Source: Saccharicrinis aurantiacus
GTDB lineage: Bacteria; Bacteroidota; Bacteroidia; Bacteroidales; Marinilabiliaceae
DNA length: 64,000 bases
Assembly: GCF_001660705.2 (NCBI RefSeq)
Contig: NZ_LYBV02000020.1
Span: 169,125-233,124 of the forward strand
Direction of reading: 5' to 3'
Shown: positions 1 to 10,060 of the stretch, piece by piece
Layout: each line of letters begins with the position of its first letter
Position numbering within the stretch: position 1 is the first letter of the stretch
Translations under genes and position numbers: made by a program
Notes under the pieces: model-generated
The model's database searches: none
What the model was told of the DNA's origin: nothing
The model's input: only the letters and a program-made list of their open reading frames with translations

Positions 1-189
1 ATTAATGTAGAAAATGACCAAGGTGGTTTTATGAGTACTGCAAGTATTGAATCAGGACAAATAGTAATAAATACCTCAAAATTTTACAATCAATACTTCT
101 CGAAGGCAGAAACCTGGGATAATTATATTGATTTCCTAAATGCGGCTTATAAATTCACTGAGCAAAAACTACTGATCAAGAAGCTATAA
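1..189 (+). CDS. 3' end of an unrecognised protein (partial)
   Basis: An open frame enters the window at base 1 and stops with TAA at 187-189, giving the last 62 residues of a protein that begins outside. The tail is rich in Asn, Tyr and Lys, has no transmembrane segment and ends in LLIKKL. I do not recognise a family. A strong hairpin terminator follows at once, so this is the last gene of a rightward transcript and is separate from the leftward glycan operon that converges on it. Reading frame and stop are clear; function is unknown. Confidence 0.6.
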   Translation: MNVENDQGGFMSTASIESGQIVINTSKFYNQYFSKAETWDNYIDFLNAAYKFTEQKLLIKKL

Positions 190-232
190 TTCTTGGATTC
201 TGGAAAAAATAAAGAGTAAAATATTACAAAAG

Positions 233-269
233 AAACGCTTTCTAATCAAATTAGAGAAAGCGTTTTTTT
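233..269 (+). terminator. Rho-independent terminator of the partial gene
   Basis: An 11-bp perfect stem (233-243 with 255-265, AAACGCTTTCT) and an 11-nt loop are followed by a T run to 269. It lies between the convergent partial gene and the GH92 gene, and the A run on the other side may let it act in both directions. Confidence 0.85.
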
Positions 270-289
270 ATAAACCTTAATTGATACTA

Positions 290-2521
290 TTACTTCAACC
301 AAATTTTTAAAATACCTCCACTTACAATATCAGCATGCTGAATAAAATAGCTGTTTAATACTTTCCCATTCAGCTCAATTTTATCAATGGAAGTGGCATT
401 ATCGTTTGCTTTTATGGTTTCAATTTTAAAGGTGTTGCCCGAATATAAGGTATCATCTAAAGTAATTTCAATGTTATCAAAATACGGACTACAAATGGTA
501 TAATGCGGCACGGCAGGTGCATCAGGGTATAGTCCCATCATGGCAAATGTTAACCAAGCCGACATGGTTCCTGTATCATCGTTACCCGGAATTCCGCCTG
601 GCGTATTATGGTAATGTTCATCAATAATCTTACGTACCTCTTTTTGCGTTCTCCACTCTTCACCTTTTATGTAGTTAAATAAGAAAGCATAACCCATGTC
701 AGGCTCATTATCTGGTTCATATAAACCATTATCGAACACGCTTTGCAACTTATTTACAAACGCCTTATTGCCGCCATTGGTTTTAATTAATCCCTTGGCA
801 TCGTGTGCCACCATAAACGAATAATGCCACGATGTACCTTCAATAAAACCAGTTACAGGCTTAAAGTTGGCTCCATCCATTGGCGAGAAAGGTGCGTACC
901 AAGTACCATCATCCATGCGAGGGCGCATTACGCCTTCTTGCTTATCGTACATGTTTTTATAATACTTTGAGCGTGCTATAAATTCTTTATAGATATTATT
1001 TTGTCCCATATCCTTTGCCATTTGAGCAATAGCGAAATCGGCAACACAATATTCAAGGGTTGTAGATACCGAACCGTCGAACTCTTCCTGAACAGGAATA
1101 TATTGGTGCTTTAAATAATCAGCCAACTCAGGGCGTATTGGATTATCACCTTCTTGTTTGGCGCTTTTTAGCATGGCTTCTAGGGCTAAGTTAGTATCAA
1201 ACGCATCTAAGCCGCGCATGTAAGTATCGCCAATAACAATGGCTGCAGGGTCGCCAACCATGGTAAATGTTTCCGTTGAATTGAGCTCCCATTTAGGCAA
1301 CCAACCATTCTCTTTGTACATATCAAGCATTGAGTTCACCATACCTAGCTGTTGCTGTGGGTAAACCAAACTCATAAGTTGATGCATATTTCTGTAAGTA
1401 TCCCAAAGCGAAAAAACCGTATATCTAGTATCACTAGTATTACCAACTTTGCTCGATCCCACCATTGGATAATCGCCATTTACATCGTTCAATGTATTTG
1501 GATGAATTTGCGTGTGGTATAAAGCCGTATAAAAAATAGTTTTTTGGTCCTCTGTGCCACCATCAACCTTTATTTTATTTAGAGCTGTATTCCATGCCTC
1601 GCGAGCATCAGCTTTAACAGCATCAAAACTTTTACCAGCAATTTCTTTTTGTAGGTTCTCGCGTGCATTTTCTATGCTCACATAACTGATACCTATTTGT
1701 ACCTCAACTGCTGTTTCTTGTTCAAAGTTGTACGAAAAGTAAGCGCCAATGCTATCGCCAACCAAAGGTTTCATATACTCCTTTAGGATGCGGGTTTTGC
1801 CATTGTAAGCCATCCAATTGCCTTCAACACCATTGTATTGAGCGGGCTTTTTCCATGCCCCAAAGTCAGAAGATTCCGTATCTATTTTCACCACGAAGTA
1901 AACCGGATAAATCTCCTCAGGGTTGTTATAACAGAACGAACCTACTGTTCTAAATCCTTCTAACTCGTTGTTATCGGTAATGCGTAAATAACCATCTTGC
2001 TCGTTGGTTAAACCCAAACCTAGGTTTAGTAAAATATTAGCCTGCCCTGCAGGGAAAGTATAGCGGTTAATAGCGCTGCGTACACTTGCTGTAACCTCGG
2101 TTTTAACCTTGTATTTATCCAAGTAATTGGAATAATAACCAGGGTAAGCTTCCTCGGCAGAATAAGGTGTTGCATATTCGTTTGTACTTGTTTTTAAGTC
2201 GTCAGTGGTGGGCATTAAAATGATGGTACCTAAATCGGGACAACCCACACCTGATAGGTTTACATGACTAAAACCCGTAAATGTTTCATTGGCATTAGAG
2301 TAGGGTGTACTCCACCAATCGCTATCCTTTTCGTGTTTGTTTGGTCGGCCAGCCACATTAAAAGGCACTGCCGAAATCATACCACGCGGAACAATGGCAC
2401 CCGGATTTGTTGTTCCATAGTTATCGCTCCCAATAAATGGATTCACAAAATCAACCGGTTCCTGTGCCCATAAGCTTTGCGCGATAAAAAGGCCAATTAT
2501 AAATAAAAAAATATTACGCAT
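290..2521 (-). CDS. GH92 family alpha-mannosidase, divergent type
   Basis: A secreted exo-acting GH92 enzyme of 743 aa, the last gene of the leftward N-glycan operon. A signal peptide (residues 1-19, ending AQ) is followed by the GH92 N-terminal motif VNPFIGSDNYGTTNPG. The (alpha/alpha)6 domain keeps a Glu in EGTSWHYSF (E561), which I take to be the general acid. The base motif reads GNDDTGTMSAW (646-656), where the three paralogues here have GNEDxGQMSAWY. The HGNEPSHH motif of the paralogues is replaced by DNEPDMG. GH92 enzymes are calcium-dependent inverting alpha-mannosidases. The altered pocket suggests another linkage or a substituted mannose (inference). A hairpin at 2542-2583 separates it from the gene upstream. 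Confidence 0.88.
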   Translation of the reverse strand: MRNIFLFIIGLFIAQSLWAQEPVDFVNPFIGSDNYGTTNPGAIVPRGMISAVPFNVAGRPNKHEKDSDWWSTPYSNANETFTGFSHVNLSGVGCPDLGTIILMPTTDDLKTSTNEYATPYSAEEAYPGYYSNYLDKYKVKTEVTASVRSAINRYTFPAGQANILLNLGLGLTNEQDGYLRITDNNELEGFRTVGSFCYNNPEEIYPVYFVVKIDTESSDFGAWKKPAQYNGVEGNWMAYNGKTRILKEYMKPLVGDSIGAYFSYNFEQETAVEVQIGISYVSIENARENLQKEIAGKSFDAVKADAREAWNTALNKIKVDGGTEDQKTIFYTALYHTQIHPNTLNDVNGDYPMVGSSKVGNTSDTRYTVFSLWDTYRNMHQLMSLVYPQQQLGMVNSMLDMYKENGWLPKWELNSTETFTMVGDPAAIVIGDTYMRGLDAFDTNLALEAMLKSAKQEGDNPIRPELADYLKHQYIPVQEEFDGSVSTTLEYCVADFAIAQMAKDMGQNNIYKEFIARSKYYKNMYDKQEGVMRPRMDDGTWYAPFSPMDGANFKPVTGFIEGTSWHYSFMVAHDAKGLIKTNGGNKAFVNKLQSVFDNGLYEPDNEPDMGYAFLFNYIKGEEWRTQKEVRKIIDEHYHNTPGGIPGNDDTGTMSAWLTFAMMGLYPDAPAVPHYTICSPYFDNIEITLDDTLYSGNTFKIETIKANDNATSIDKIELNGKVLNSYFIQHADIVSGGILKIWLK

Positions 2522-2541
2522 AAAAGTCGTATTTAAAACAA

Positions 2542-2583
2542 AGGCTCTATAGTAATCAAGTAAATCTTAATTCTGTAGAGCCT
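2542..2583 (-). terminator. Hairpin between two GH92 genes, possible partial terminator
   Basis: AGGCTCTA (2542-2549) pairs with TAGAGCCT (2576-2583). Read leftwards, the stem is followed by TTTGTTTT. It could reduce read-through from the long operon into the last GH92 gene. Confidence 0.5.
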
Positions 2584-2681
2584 CTGAAAGTTGTGTGTGT
2601 GAAAGTCAGACTTAAAGTCTACTGTCTTATAAAAAGTAATTTAACTTCTGTCTTCTGACTAGAAACTAGCTTACTATTTCT

Positions 2682-5600
2682 TTATTGCTCCACAGTTATT
2701 TCATCAATAAACATATACGATGGTAAACCAGAACCACCATGCCATGTAGGTAAATCACCAGAACCTTTGATGATTACTTTTAAATAGCGTCCAGTGGCTT
2801 TTACGTCAATTGATTTAGTTAGAACAATAATATCTAAATGCTCAGTTGTTTCAGGGTACGATGCTGTAGCTACCTCAGTAAAGTTTTCGCCATCCTCAGA
2901 ACTTAATATCTGAATGCCACGAGGAGGGAATATCCACGATCCTGTGTTTTGCGAAAAGTTAATGGTAACTCTGCTAACATCGGTTGCTTTACCAAAGTCA
3001 ATTACACCTCTAAAATCATCACCTTGAATACCGGTCCATTTACCATCAGTGTAATTGTTTGAACCTGTAATACCATCAATTAAAGTATGGATGCCAGGGT
3101 TATAACTCTTACCTAATTTAGTATCCGTAGTTAATTTCGGATAGCCTGTATTATCGCTATTGTAAATTGATTTGCGGAAGTTAATGGTTTTTACATCGCT
3201 AGTAATATATCCATCCTTAACAGAAATAGCCTTTAATTGCGTTGACTTTTTAAGTGTGAATGGCTTTTTATATTTCTTCGATTTTGTTGTTGGCTCTGAA
3301 CCATCAAGCGTGTAATAAATAGTTACGCCTTCAGTTTCTGAAGTTAACTCAACCGGAAGTGTTTCAGGGAAAGTGTATTTTGAATTTTTAGCGTAAGGCA
3401 TAAATGCTCTTGCTTGCGGAAATTCAATTTCTTCACCTTCGTTAAGTGATAATTCAACCGGACAATCTTCAGGGTTTGAACCCCATGCTTGTGGCGTAGC
3501 ACTCATTTCAAAAACCAAGTGACCGCCATTCATTATATCAGCGTGCTTTAAGAAAGTTTTTGTGTATTCTTTCCCATTTAAAGTAGCCGATTTAATGTAT
3601 ACGTTTTCTGGTGAGTTATTTTTAGCCTCAACTATAAAACTCTTTCCGTTCTCAAGATTGATGGTAGTTTTATCAAACACAGGGCTACCAATAATATACT
3701 GGTCGCTAGCTGGGTTCATTGGGTAAAAACCCATTGATGAGAAAACATACCAAGCCGACATTTGGCCCGTATCTTCGTTACCGCTATAACCATCGCGCTC
3801 ACTTGTGTACATCATATCCATTACCTTGCGAATCATTTCCTGTGTTTTATCAGGGCGTTGTGCAAAGTTATAAGTATACACTACGTGATGCGAAGGCTCG
3901 TTACCTTGTGCATATTGGCCAATAAGACCTGTTACATCGTGTGCATGTTCATTATCGTTTACCGCTTCTTGCTCAAACATTTCGTTAAGCTTAGCCACAA
4001 AAGCTTCTTTTCCACCAAACATATCCACCATAGCAGTCATATCGTGCGGTGCAAAAAATGAGTAGTGCCAAGAGTTACCTTCTGTAAAGTCGCCCGATCC
4101 GAATAAAGAAATGGCCATTGGATCAAATTCGGGATCCCAAACACCATTCTCATCGCGACCACGCATAAACTTAGTTTCTGGGTCGAATAAGTTTTTGTAG
4201 TTATAAGAGCGTAAAGTAAACTTCTTATAGTCATCCTCTTTGCCTAAAAATTTAGCTACTTGAGCAATGGCATAATCATCAAAAGCATATTCAACAGTTT
4301 TTGATACTGAGTTAGCTTCGTGCTCACGAGGGATATAATTTTGGTGCTTGTAAAACTTTAAACCTTGGTTATCAGCATTCGCTGAAACTAACATGGCTTC
4401 GTAGGCTTTTTCAACATCGCCAGTGTAATATCCTTTTAAAATAGCATCGGCAATAACCGGGATTGAGTGGTAACCAATCATTGTATTGGTTTCGTTATTC
4501 CAAAGCTCCCAAACTGGTAATTTACCCGACTCTTCAAACTTCGAGATCATCGATTTTATGAAGTTGTCGTTATACTTTGTATCAATAATTGAATACAATG
4601 GGTGTAGTGCTCTAAAGGTATCCCAAAGCGAATATAAAGTATAGTTTGTTCTGTCGTCGGCCGTATGAACTTTCATATCCATACCTCTGTACTCGCCGTT
4701 TACATCTTCAAAAATGTTTGGGTGAATTTTGGTATGATACATTGCAGAATAAAACACAACCTTGTCGTCTTCGCTTCCTTCAACCTCAATTTTAGCAAAC
4801 TCTTTATTCCATTGCTCACGTGCTTGGGCATGCGTTTTCTCAAAGTCGAAGGCATTGTTTTCAGCTTCCATGTTTTCCCAGGCATTCGCCGATGAAACAG
4901 AAGAAATAGCCACCTTAGCCATTATGGCTTCGCCTTCAGTAGTGCTAAATTTTAAAGCTGCTTTTACATTTTTACCGTTGGCAGTTTCTTTTGAATCTAT
5001 CACAACATCATCTTTGGCAATATCGATGCCCTTAAATGGTTTTGATAATTCAATGGCAAAATAAACGCGTTGGTCGCCTGCCCATCCTTGCGAGAAACGG
5101 TATCCCTCAAGCTTGGTATCAGATACTACTGTTAATTTTGTATCTGTTGCATTATCAGAAATACCATGTTTTAAGTCGATGATGATATTACTTTGATCTG
5201 ACTCGCGGAAAGTATACTTGTGCATACCTGTGCGTAAAGTAGTAGTTAACTCTACGTTGATATGATAATCTTGTAAGCGTACTGCATAATAACCTGGCGA
5301 GGCTTTTTCGTTTTTATGGCTAAAGCGACTGCGGTATCCTGCATCAGGATCGGCCTTTGTGCCCGGATTAAAATTAACAGCACCAACAGTTGGCATTAAA
5401 AGGATATCGCCATAATCGGCACCACCTGTTCCGCTTAAATGCGTGTGCGAAAATCCGATGATTGAGCTATCAGAAACATGATATCCTGAACACCAATCCC
5501 AACCTTCAACACCTGTATCCGGACTTAATTGCACTAATCCGAAAGGAGAGGTTGCACCTGGAAAGGTATGACCATGACCACCCGTTCCGATAAAAGGATC

Positions 5601-5711
5601 GGCATATTTACTGTAATCTTGTGCGCTTACGTTGGTAGCAGATGAGCCTAGCATTGCTATAAGGCCCATGCTCATAAACACTGATTTTATCTTTTTGTGT
5701 AAGATGTGCAT
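2682..5711 (-). CDS. GH92 alpha-mannosidase with C-terminal hexosaminidase-type and F5/8 domains
   Basis: A 1009-aa multidomain exo-alpha-mannosidase. After a signal peptide (about 1-30, ATNVSAQ) comes a complete GH92 module with FIGTGGHGHTFPGA, the EGNSWHYSF acid motif, QGNEPSHH-type sugar-binding motif and GNEDTGQMSAW base motif. Residues about 780-850 form a beta-rich chitobiase/hexosaminidase C-terminal-like domain (IYYTLDGSEPTT). The last roughly 155 residues look like an F5/8 (discoidin, CBM32-like) domain. The extra domains suggest anchoring on large glycoprotein substrates. It lies 24 bp downstream of the glycosylasparaginase gene. Family call is firm; linkage specificity cannot be read from sequence. 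Confidence 0.93.
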   Translation of the reverse strand: MHILHKKIKSVFMSMGLIAMLGSSATNVSAQDYSKYADPFIGTGGHGHTFPGATSPFGLVQLSPDTGVEGWDWCSGYHVSDSSIIGFSHTHLSGTGGADYGDILLMPTVGAVNFNPGTKADPDAGYRSRFSHKNEKASPGYYAVRLQDYHINVELTTTLRTGMHKYTFRESDQSNIIIDLKHGISDNATDTKLTVVSDTKLEGYRFSQGWAGDQRVYFAIELSKPFKGIDIAKDDVVIDSKETANGKNVKAALKFSTTEGEAIMAKVAISSVSSANAWENMEAENNAFDFEKTHAQAREQWNKEFAKIEVEGSEDDKVVFYSAMYHTKIHPNIFEDVNGEYRGMDMKVHTADDRTNYTLYSLWDTFRALHPLYSIIDTKYNDNFIKSMISKFEESGKLPVWELWNNETNTMIGYHSIPVIADAILKGYYTGDVEKAYEAMLVSANADNQGLKFYKHQNYIPREHEANSVSKTVEYAFDDYAIAQVAKFLGKEDDYKKFTLRSYNYKNLFDPETKFMRGRDENGVWDPEFDPMAISLFGSGDFTEGNSWHYSFFAPHDMTAMVDMFGGKEAFVAKLNEMFEQEAVNDNEHAHDVTGLIGQYAQGNEPSHHVVYTYNFAQRPDKTQEMIRKVMDMMYTSERDGYSGNEDTGQMSAWYVFSSMGFYPMNPASDQYIIGSPVFDKTTINLENGKSFIVEAKNNSPENVYIKSATLNGKEYTKTFLKHADIMNGGHLVFEMSATPQAWGSNPEDCPVELSLNEGEEIEFPQARAFMPYAKNSKYTFPETLPVELTSETEGVTIYYTLDGSEPTTKSKKYKKPFTLKKSTQLKAISVKDGYITSDVKTINFRKSIYNSDNTGYPKLTTDTKLGKSYNPGIHTLIDGITGSNNYTDGKWTGIQGDDFRGVIDFGKATDVSRVTINFSQNTGSWIFPPRGIQILSSEDGENFTEVATASYPETTEHLDIIVLTKSIDVKATGRYLKVIIKGSGDLPTWHGGSGLPSYMFIDEITVEQ

Positions 5712-5735
5712 ATATGTGTAATTTTTTGGTTCTTT

Positions 5736-6731
5736 TTATTCTTCGTAATGGTAAATGGCATCCTGTAAAGTGGCTCCATTGGCATCGTGTACCGCAAAGT
5801 TGAATCCTTTACGTAAGCTGTAACCGCCGTATTCGCCTTTGTTATTGATGGCAATAAAACCCACTTGCAGGTAATCAAACTCAGGACGACCTTTATGGCG
5901 TTTGTATATTCTGTGAGTAGCCTCTTTACAAGCATCAAAAGGAGACATGCCGTTTCGCATTAACTCTACCACAATGGCACTTCCGGCAGTGCGTATAACC
6001 GCCTCGCCTAAACCTGTGGCTGTAGCAGCACCTACTTCTCCATCAACAAATAAGCCCGCACCTACAATTGGTGAGTCGCCCACGCGGCCATGCATTTTCC
6101 AGGCTGCGCCCGATGTGGTGCACGAAGCTGCTACTTTGCCTTCCTTATCAATGGCCAGCATACCAATGGTATCGTGGTTCTCAATATTGATGATTGGCTT
6201 ATAGTCCGATTTCTGTTTCCACTCTTCCCAATCTTGTTTCGATTTTTCAGTCAGTAAGTTTTCTTCCTTAAAGCCTTGCTCGCGAGCAAATTGCTGAGCG
6301 CCCTCGCCAGTAAGCATTACGTGTGGTGTTTTATCCATCACCAAACGAGCTACATTGATTGGGTGCTTAATGCCCTGTAAGAAACTAACCGCTCCTGTAC
6401 TGGCATCATGGTCCATAATGGCAGCATCGAGGGTTACGTTTCCATCTCTATCAGGATAACCGCCATAACCAACGCTACGTACCTCAGGGTCAGCCTCAGG
6501 AATCATTACGCCTTTTTCTACCGCATCGATGGCATGGCCACCCGTTTCGAGTACTTCCCAAGCTTTGGCATTAGCTGCTAAACCATGGTTCCACGTGGAA
6601 ATAACAAGGGGTTTGCCTCCGTTAGTTGCCGTAAAACCAGTTCCCTTAGGCATATTTGCTTTTATTGAATTGGATACAAAAGCCAATCCGCCCAAAGCGC
6701 TTATTTTTAAAAAATCTCTTCTCTTAGTCAT
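5736..6731 (-). CDS. Glycosylasparaginase (N4-(beta-N-acetylglucosaminyl)-L-asparaginase)
   Basis: An N-terminal nucleophile hydrolase of 331 aa that cleaves the GlcNAc-Asn bond left on peptides or free Asn after glycan trimming, giving 1-amino-GlcNAc and aspartate. The precursor is expected to self-cleave before the Thr of HDTIGM (T188), which becomes the nucleophile; downstream GRVGDSPIVGAG and TATGLGE match the family's substrate-binding segments. The N-terminus has a twin-arginine signal (KRRDFLK then a hydrophobic stretch), so export through Tat is likely. It lies between two GH92 genes with only 4 bp to the upstream one. With the PNGase F-like protein in the same operon it gives two routes for breaking the N-glycan linkage. 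Confidence 0.93.
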   Translation of the reverse strand: MTKRRDFLKISALGGLAFVSNSIKANMPKGTGFTATNGGKPLVISTWNHGLAANAKAWEVLETGGHAIDAVEKGVMIPEADPEVRSVGYGGYPDRDGNVTLDAAIMDHDASTGAVSFLQGIKHPINVARLVMDKTPHVMLTGEGAQQFAREQGFKEENLLTEKSKQDWEEWKQKSDYKPIINIENHDTIGMLAIDKEGKVAASCTTSGAAWKMHGRVGDSPIVGAGLFVDGEVGAATATGLGEAVIRTAGSAIVVELMRNGMSPFDACKEATHRIYKRHKGRPEFDYLQVGFIAINNKGEYGGYSLRKGFNFAVHDANGATLQDAIYHYEE

Positions 6732-6735
6732 GCCA

Positions 6736-8985
6736 CTATTTTAAATCATCAGATGGAGGAAATGCGCTAGCATCAGTCCATAAGTTTTTATTAGGTGTTG
6801 CACCCATTGTGTATACTAATTTGCCACCATTCATAATGTCTTTATGATGGATGTAAGATGTTTGAAGATCTTGCCCGTTTAAAGTGGCTTTTTGGATGTA
6901 AATATTTTCATCAGAAAGGTTGATACTTTCAATAGCAAATTCCTTACCACTTTCTAATTTAATAGTGGCATTATCTACTAAAGGTGTACCTATAACATAA
7001 ATACCATCAGCAGGATTAACCGGGTAAAAGCCCATAGCTGTATAAATATACCAAGCCGACATTTGACCGCAGTCTTCGTTACCGCAGTGTCCATCGGGTG
7101 TAGCCGAATATTGCGTATCAGCAATTTGCTTTACAATCTCTTGGGTTTTCCAAGGTTTGCCTATGTAGTTGTATAAATACCCAACATGGTGGCTTGGTTC
7201 GTTTCCGTGTGCATATTGACCAATCATACCTGTGCTGAAAATTGGTAATACATCATCCGCAGTAGGATAGTAGGTAAACATAGAATCTAGTTTCTCTTCG
7301 AAACGATCTGCCGAACCTAGTTTATTAATTAAGCCTTGTGTGTTATGCGGTACAAACCAAAAATATTGCCATGCATTCGACTCGCAATAATCATCGGTAT
7401 ATTCCTTGGCTATAAAATGTTTAACAAAGCTTCCGTCTGCTTCAAGTGTTCTTAAAAAGGTACTTTCGCTATCGTAATGATTGGCCCAATTGTTTGAGCG
7501 TTTCATGAAGTAAGCATAGTCATCAGTTTTGTTTAAATCCTTTGCCAATTGAGCAATACACCAATCATCGTAGGCATATTCCATGGTTTTAGATACCGAC
7601 CAGTTTTCGTGCTCTTTGTTTGTTGATACAAAACCTTTGGCTTTATACTCATCAAGGCGTTGTGCATCTTGCATTGCAGAAGCTTTACAGGCTTTGTATA
7701 GTTCCTCAGCATCAAAATCAGCAAGCATGCCTTTAAAGTATGCATCTACAATTACAGGTACTGAGTGGTAACCCATCATCATATCCGTTTCGTTTCCTTC
7801 GAAAGACCAAACAGGTAATAAACCTTTCTCGTGGTAATGTGCCATTAAGGATTTAATCATATCCTTAACTCGGGCTTCGTGCATGATTGTGTATAAAGGA
7901 TGCGCAGCTCTGAAGGTATCCCAAAGCGAAAATAAATCGTAGCGCGTATAATCGCTGGCATTTTCAACTTCTCCGTTCGGAGCTTTATAATCGCCTTTTA
8001 CATCAGAGAAAACACGTGGGTTCAACATGGTTTGATACAAAGTGGTATAGAAAGTCCTTTTTAAAGAATCGTTAGTTGTGCTGATATCTATTTTCGATAA
8101 TTCAGCAGTCCATTCTTTACTAGCTTCAGCTTTGATGGTAGCAAAATCTTTGTTGTTTAGCTCCGCTGCAAAGTTGGCCTCAGCGCCTGCAATGCTCGAT
8201 GAGGCAATGGCTACCTTCACTTCAATTACCTCAGCATTTGCTGAGTTGAAGTTTACCTTTACTTTGGTGTGCTTAGCTTTTGCTTCGTTCTTTACCTCTT
8301 TATCTTCGGCAAATAGATTGTATGAATCAAAGGCAGAAGAGAATTCAGCTTTAAAATAAACACGTTGGTCGGCAGCCCATCCAGAAGACATTCTGTATCC
8401 AACCAAAGTTTTATTATCAATTACTTTGATGTACGTATCCGTTGGGCCATCCCAGTTTAGCGAGTAGCCTAAATCTAAAAGAATAGCTTTGCCTTCATCT
8501 TTTGGGAAATGATAACGTTGCACACCGCCACGGCTCGAAGCAGTCATTTCTGCTTTAATGCCAAAATCTTTAAGGTTTACCCAATAGTAACCCGGTTGTG
8601 CGCCTTCTTCATCGTGTGAAAACACAGAAAAAGGACGGTTGCCATTTTCTGCAATGGTTCTGTTGCTGCGCTTATTAACTGGCATAAATAATAAATCGTA
8701 CAAATCGCCAGCGCCAGTTCCGCTAAGGTGTAAATGACTAAATCCGCTTATTATCGTATCCTCGTAAGAGTAACCAGATATTCTATCCCATCCGCTTAAG
8801 CCATGATCGGGGCTTAACTGCACTGCGCCAAAAGGAAACTGTGCGCCAGGATAAGTATTACCCGGGCCATCGGTTCCCATAAATGGATTTACTAGGCTTA
8901 GTAAGTCTTCTTTAACTTGAGTTTGTTTGGGCGTGCATGCCGCAAGCAGACTAATGAGTATTGTGAATGAAATTAATTTAGTCAT
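6736..8985 (-). CDS. GH92 alpha-mannosidase, lipoprotein
   Basis: A 749-aa GH92 exo-alpha-mannosidase. The N-terminus carries a type II signal peptide with lipobox LLAAC, so it is likely a periplasmic or surface lipoprotein. Family motifs are VNPFMGTDGPGNTYPGA near the N-terminus, CESNAWQYFWFVPHN (acid motif; the usual EGN reads ESN), HGNEPSHH and GNEDCGQMSAWY. Length is normal for a single-module GH92 protein. It is translated just upstream of the glycosylasparaginase gene. It probably removes terminal alpha-linked mannose from high-mannose or trimmed core glycans; the exact linkage is not decidable here. Confidence 0.93.
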   Translation of the reverse strand: MTKLISFTILISLLAACTPKQTQVKEDLLSLVNPFMGTDGPGNTYPGAQFPFGAVQLSPDHGLSGWDRISGYSYEDTIISGFSHLHLSGTGAGDLYDLLFMPVNKRSNRTIAENGNRPFSVFSHDEEGAQPGYYWVNLKDFGIKAEMTASSRGGVQRYHFPKDEGKAILLDLGYSLNWDGPTDTYIKVIDNKTLVGYRMSSGWAADQRVYFKAEFSSAFDSYNLFAEDKEVKNEAKAKHTKVKVNFNSANAEVIEVKVAIASSSIAGAEANFAAELNNKDFATIKAEASKEWTAELSKIDISTTNDSLKRTFYTTLYQTMLNPRVFSDVKGDYKAPNGEVENASDYTRYDLFSLWDTFRAAHPLYTIMHEARVKDMIKSLMAHYHEKGLLPVWSFEGNETDMMMGYHSVPVIVDAYFKGMLADFDAEELYKACKASAMQDAQRLDEYKAKGFVSTNKEHENWSVSKTMEYAYDDWCIAQLAKDLNKTDDYAYFMKRSNNWANHYDSESTFLRTLEADGSFVKHFIAKEYTDDYCESNAWQYFWFVPHNTQGLINKLGSADRFEEKLDSMFTYYPTADDVLPIFSTGMIGQYAHGNEPSHHVGYLYNYIGKPWKTQEIVKQIADTQYSATPDGHCGNEDCGQMSAWYIYTAMGFYPVNPADGIYVIGTPLVDNATIKLESGKEFAIESINLSDENIYIQKATLNGQDLQTSYIHHKDIMNGGKLVYTMGATPNKNLWTDASAFPPSDDLK

Positions 8986-8987
8986 AT

Positions 8988-10046
8988 CTAGTTGATTTTT
9001 GATTCGTGAATAGTTTCGAAAGAAGCCGCATCAAATAAAGACCAGCCTTTGGCTCCTGATTGTAGTGCTGTATCAAATGCTTTTTTAAGAGAATCGCCTT
9101 CGAGGTTTGGCACAAATAAGCCCGTGTAAATTGGGAATTTGTTGTTAACAGTAGCTACGCCTTCAGCTGTTGTTTCGCCAATCCAAGCAATGTCTTCCTT
9201 ATAAAAGTTGTGGTAAATCATAGGAAGAGCACCATCTAAGTTCCACTGATCCCAAGCTTGGTACACCATAGTTCTTGACATCTCCGGCGATGGAAATACC
9301 GCTGCTGTTAGTGCTTTGTTTTTGCTGTGCACCATAGTTGCAATTTGATTCACCAATTGCGTTACCGTATTTAATCGGAAGTTTACCCAGTTGGCATCGG
9401 TGTTTGGATCGTCTAAAGAAAGTGGGCTGTAACCATATTCAGCTTCAAAAGCTTTTAGGTTTGATGGGTTGTATCCGTAATCCCATTCTGCATATACTTT
9501 ATCTTGAACAATGTCATATTTACTCCAAAGGTCGGTTGGCAAAATGGCATCGCAATAGCGCACATAATCCAAATGAATACCATCTAAACCTTCAATTTTA
9601 AGTAAATTATTTACTTGTGTAAAGATGAGGTTTTGCACTTCAGGAATTGAAGGACAAAGCCATTGGTAGTAATCTACGTAAGGTCGTTTCTCAAAACACG
9701 ATTCGCCAAGGCGATTGACTGAATACCACTCTGGATTTTGCAAAGCAGTTGTGTCACCCGGGCGGTTTAAGGTCCACATCCACGCGTGTACCTCAATATC
9801 TAATTGATGCGCCAAAGGAATAACTGTATTCAGTACTTTTTCGTTGGCACCAATGAGGATGGCGTTTATGCCCGCAGTTTTGTATTTTGCGAAATCAGCA
9901 TTCCATTCTTGTTCCGTTTTTGTTTCATTGGCATGAATCCAAATCCAATTCTTTTGGGATGCAGATTGCTCTTTTTGCGAGGAACATCCGCATAGCAATG
10001 CCACAATGGCAATAAGTGCGTTGATATGTAAAAACTTCTTTCTCAT
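8988..10046 (-). CDS. Family 10-like glycosyl hydrolase (GHL10), lipoprotein
   Basis: A 352-aa lipoprotein (signal peptide with LLCGC) containing a GHL10-type TIM-barrel domain (PF02638-like). The characteristic segment GLDGIHLDYVRYC lies about mid-protein, and the N-terminal part has the WIHANETKTEQEW and GINAILIGANEK strand-helix pattern. The family is common in Bacteroidota glycan loci but poorly characterised. The Asp of HLDYVRY is a candidate catalytic residue (inference). It starts 2 bp upstream of the following GH92 gene, so the two are probably translationally linked. Placement suggests a role on N-glycan fragments, but the substrate is unknown. Confidence 0.75.
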   Translation of the reverse strand: MRKKFLHINALIAIVALLCGCSSQKEQSASQKNWIWIHANETKTEQEWNADFAKYKTAGINAILIGANEKVLNTVIPLAHQLDIEVHAWMWTLNRPGDTTALQNPEWYSVNRLGESCFEKRPYVDYYQWLCPSIPEVQNLIFTQVNNLLKIEGLDGIHLDYVRYCDAILPTDLWSKYDIVQDKVYAEWDYGYNPSNLKAFEAEYGYSPLSLDDPNTDANWVNFRLNTVTQLVNQIATMVHSKNKALTAAVFPSPEMSRTMVYQAWDQWNLDGALPMIYHNFYKEDIAWIGETTAEGVATVNNKFPIYTGLFVPNLEGDSLKKAFDTALQSGAKGWSLFDAASFETIHESKIN

Positions 10047-10060
10047 TACTTATAGTAGTG

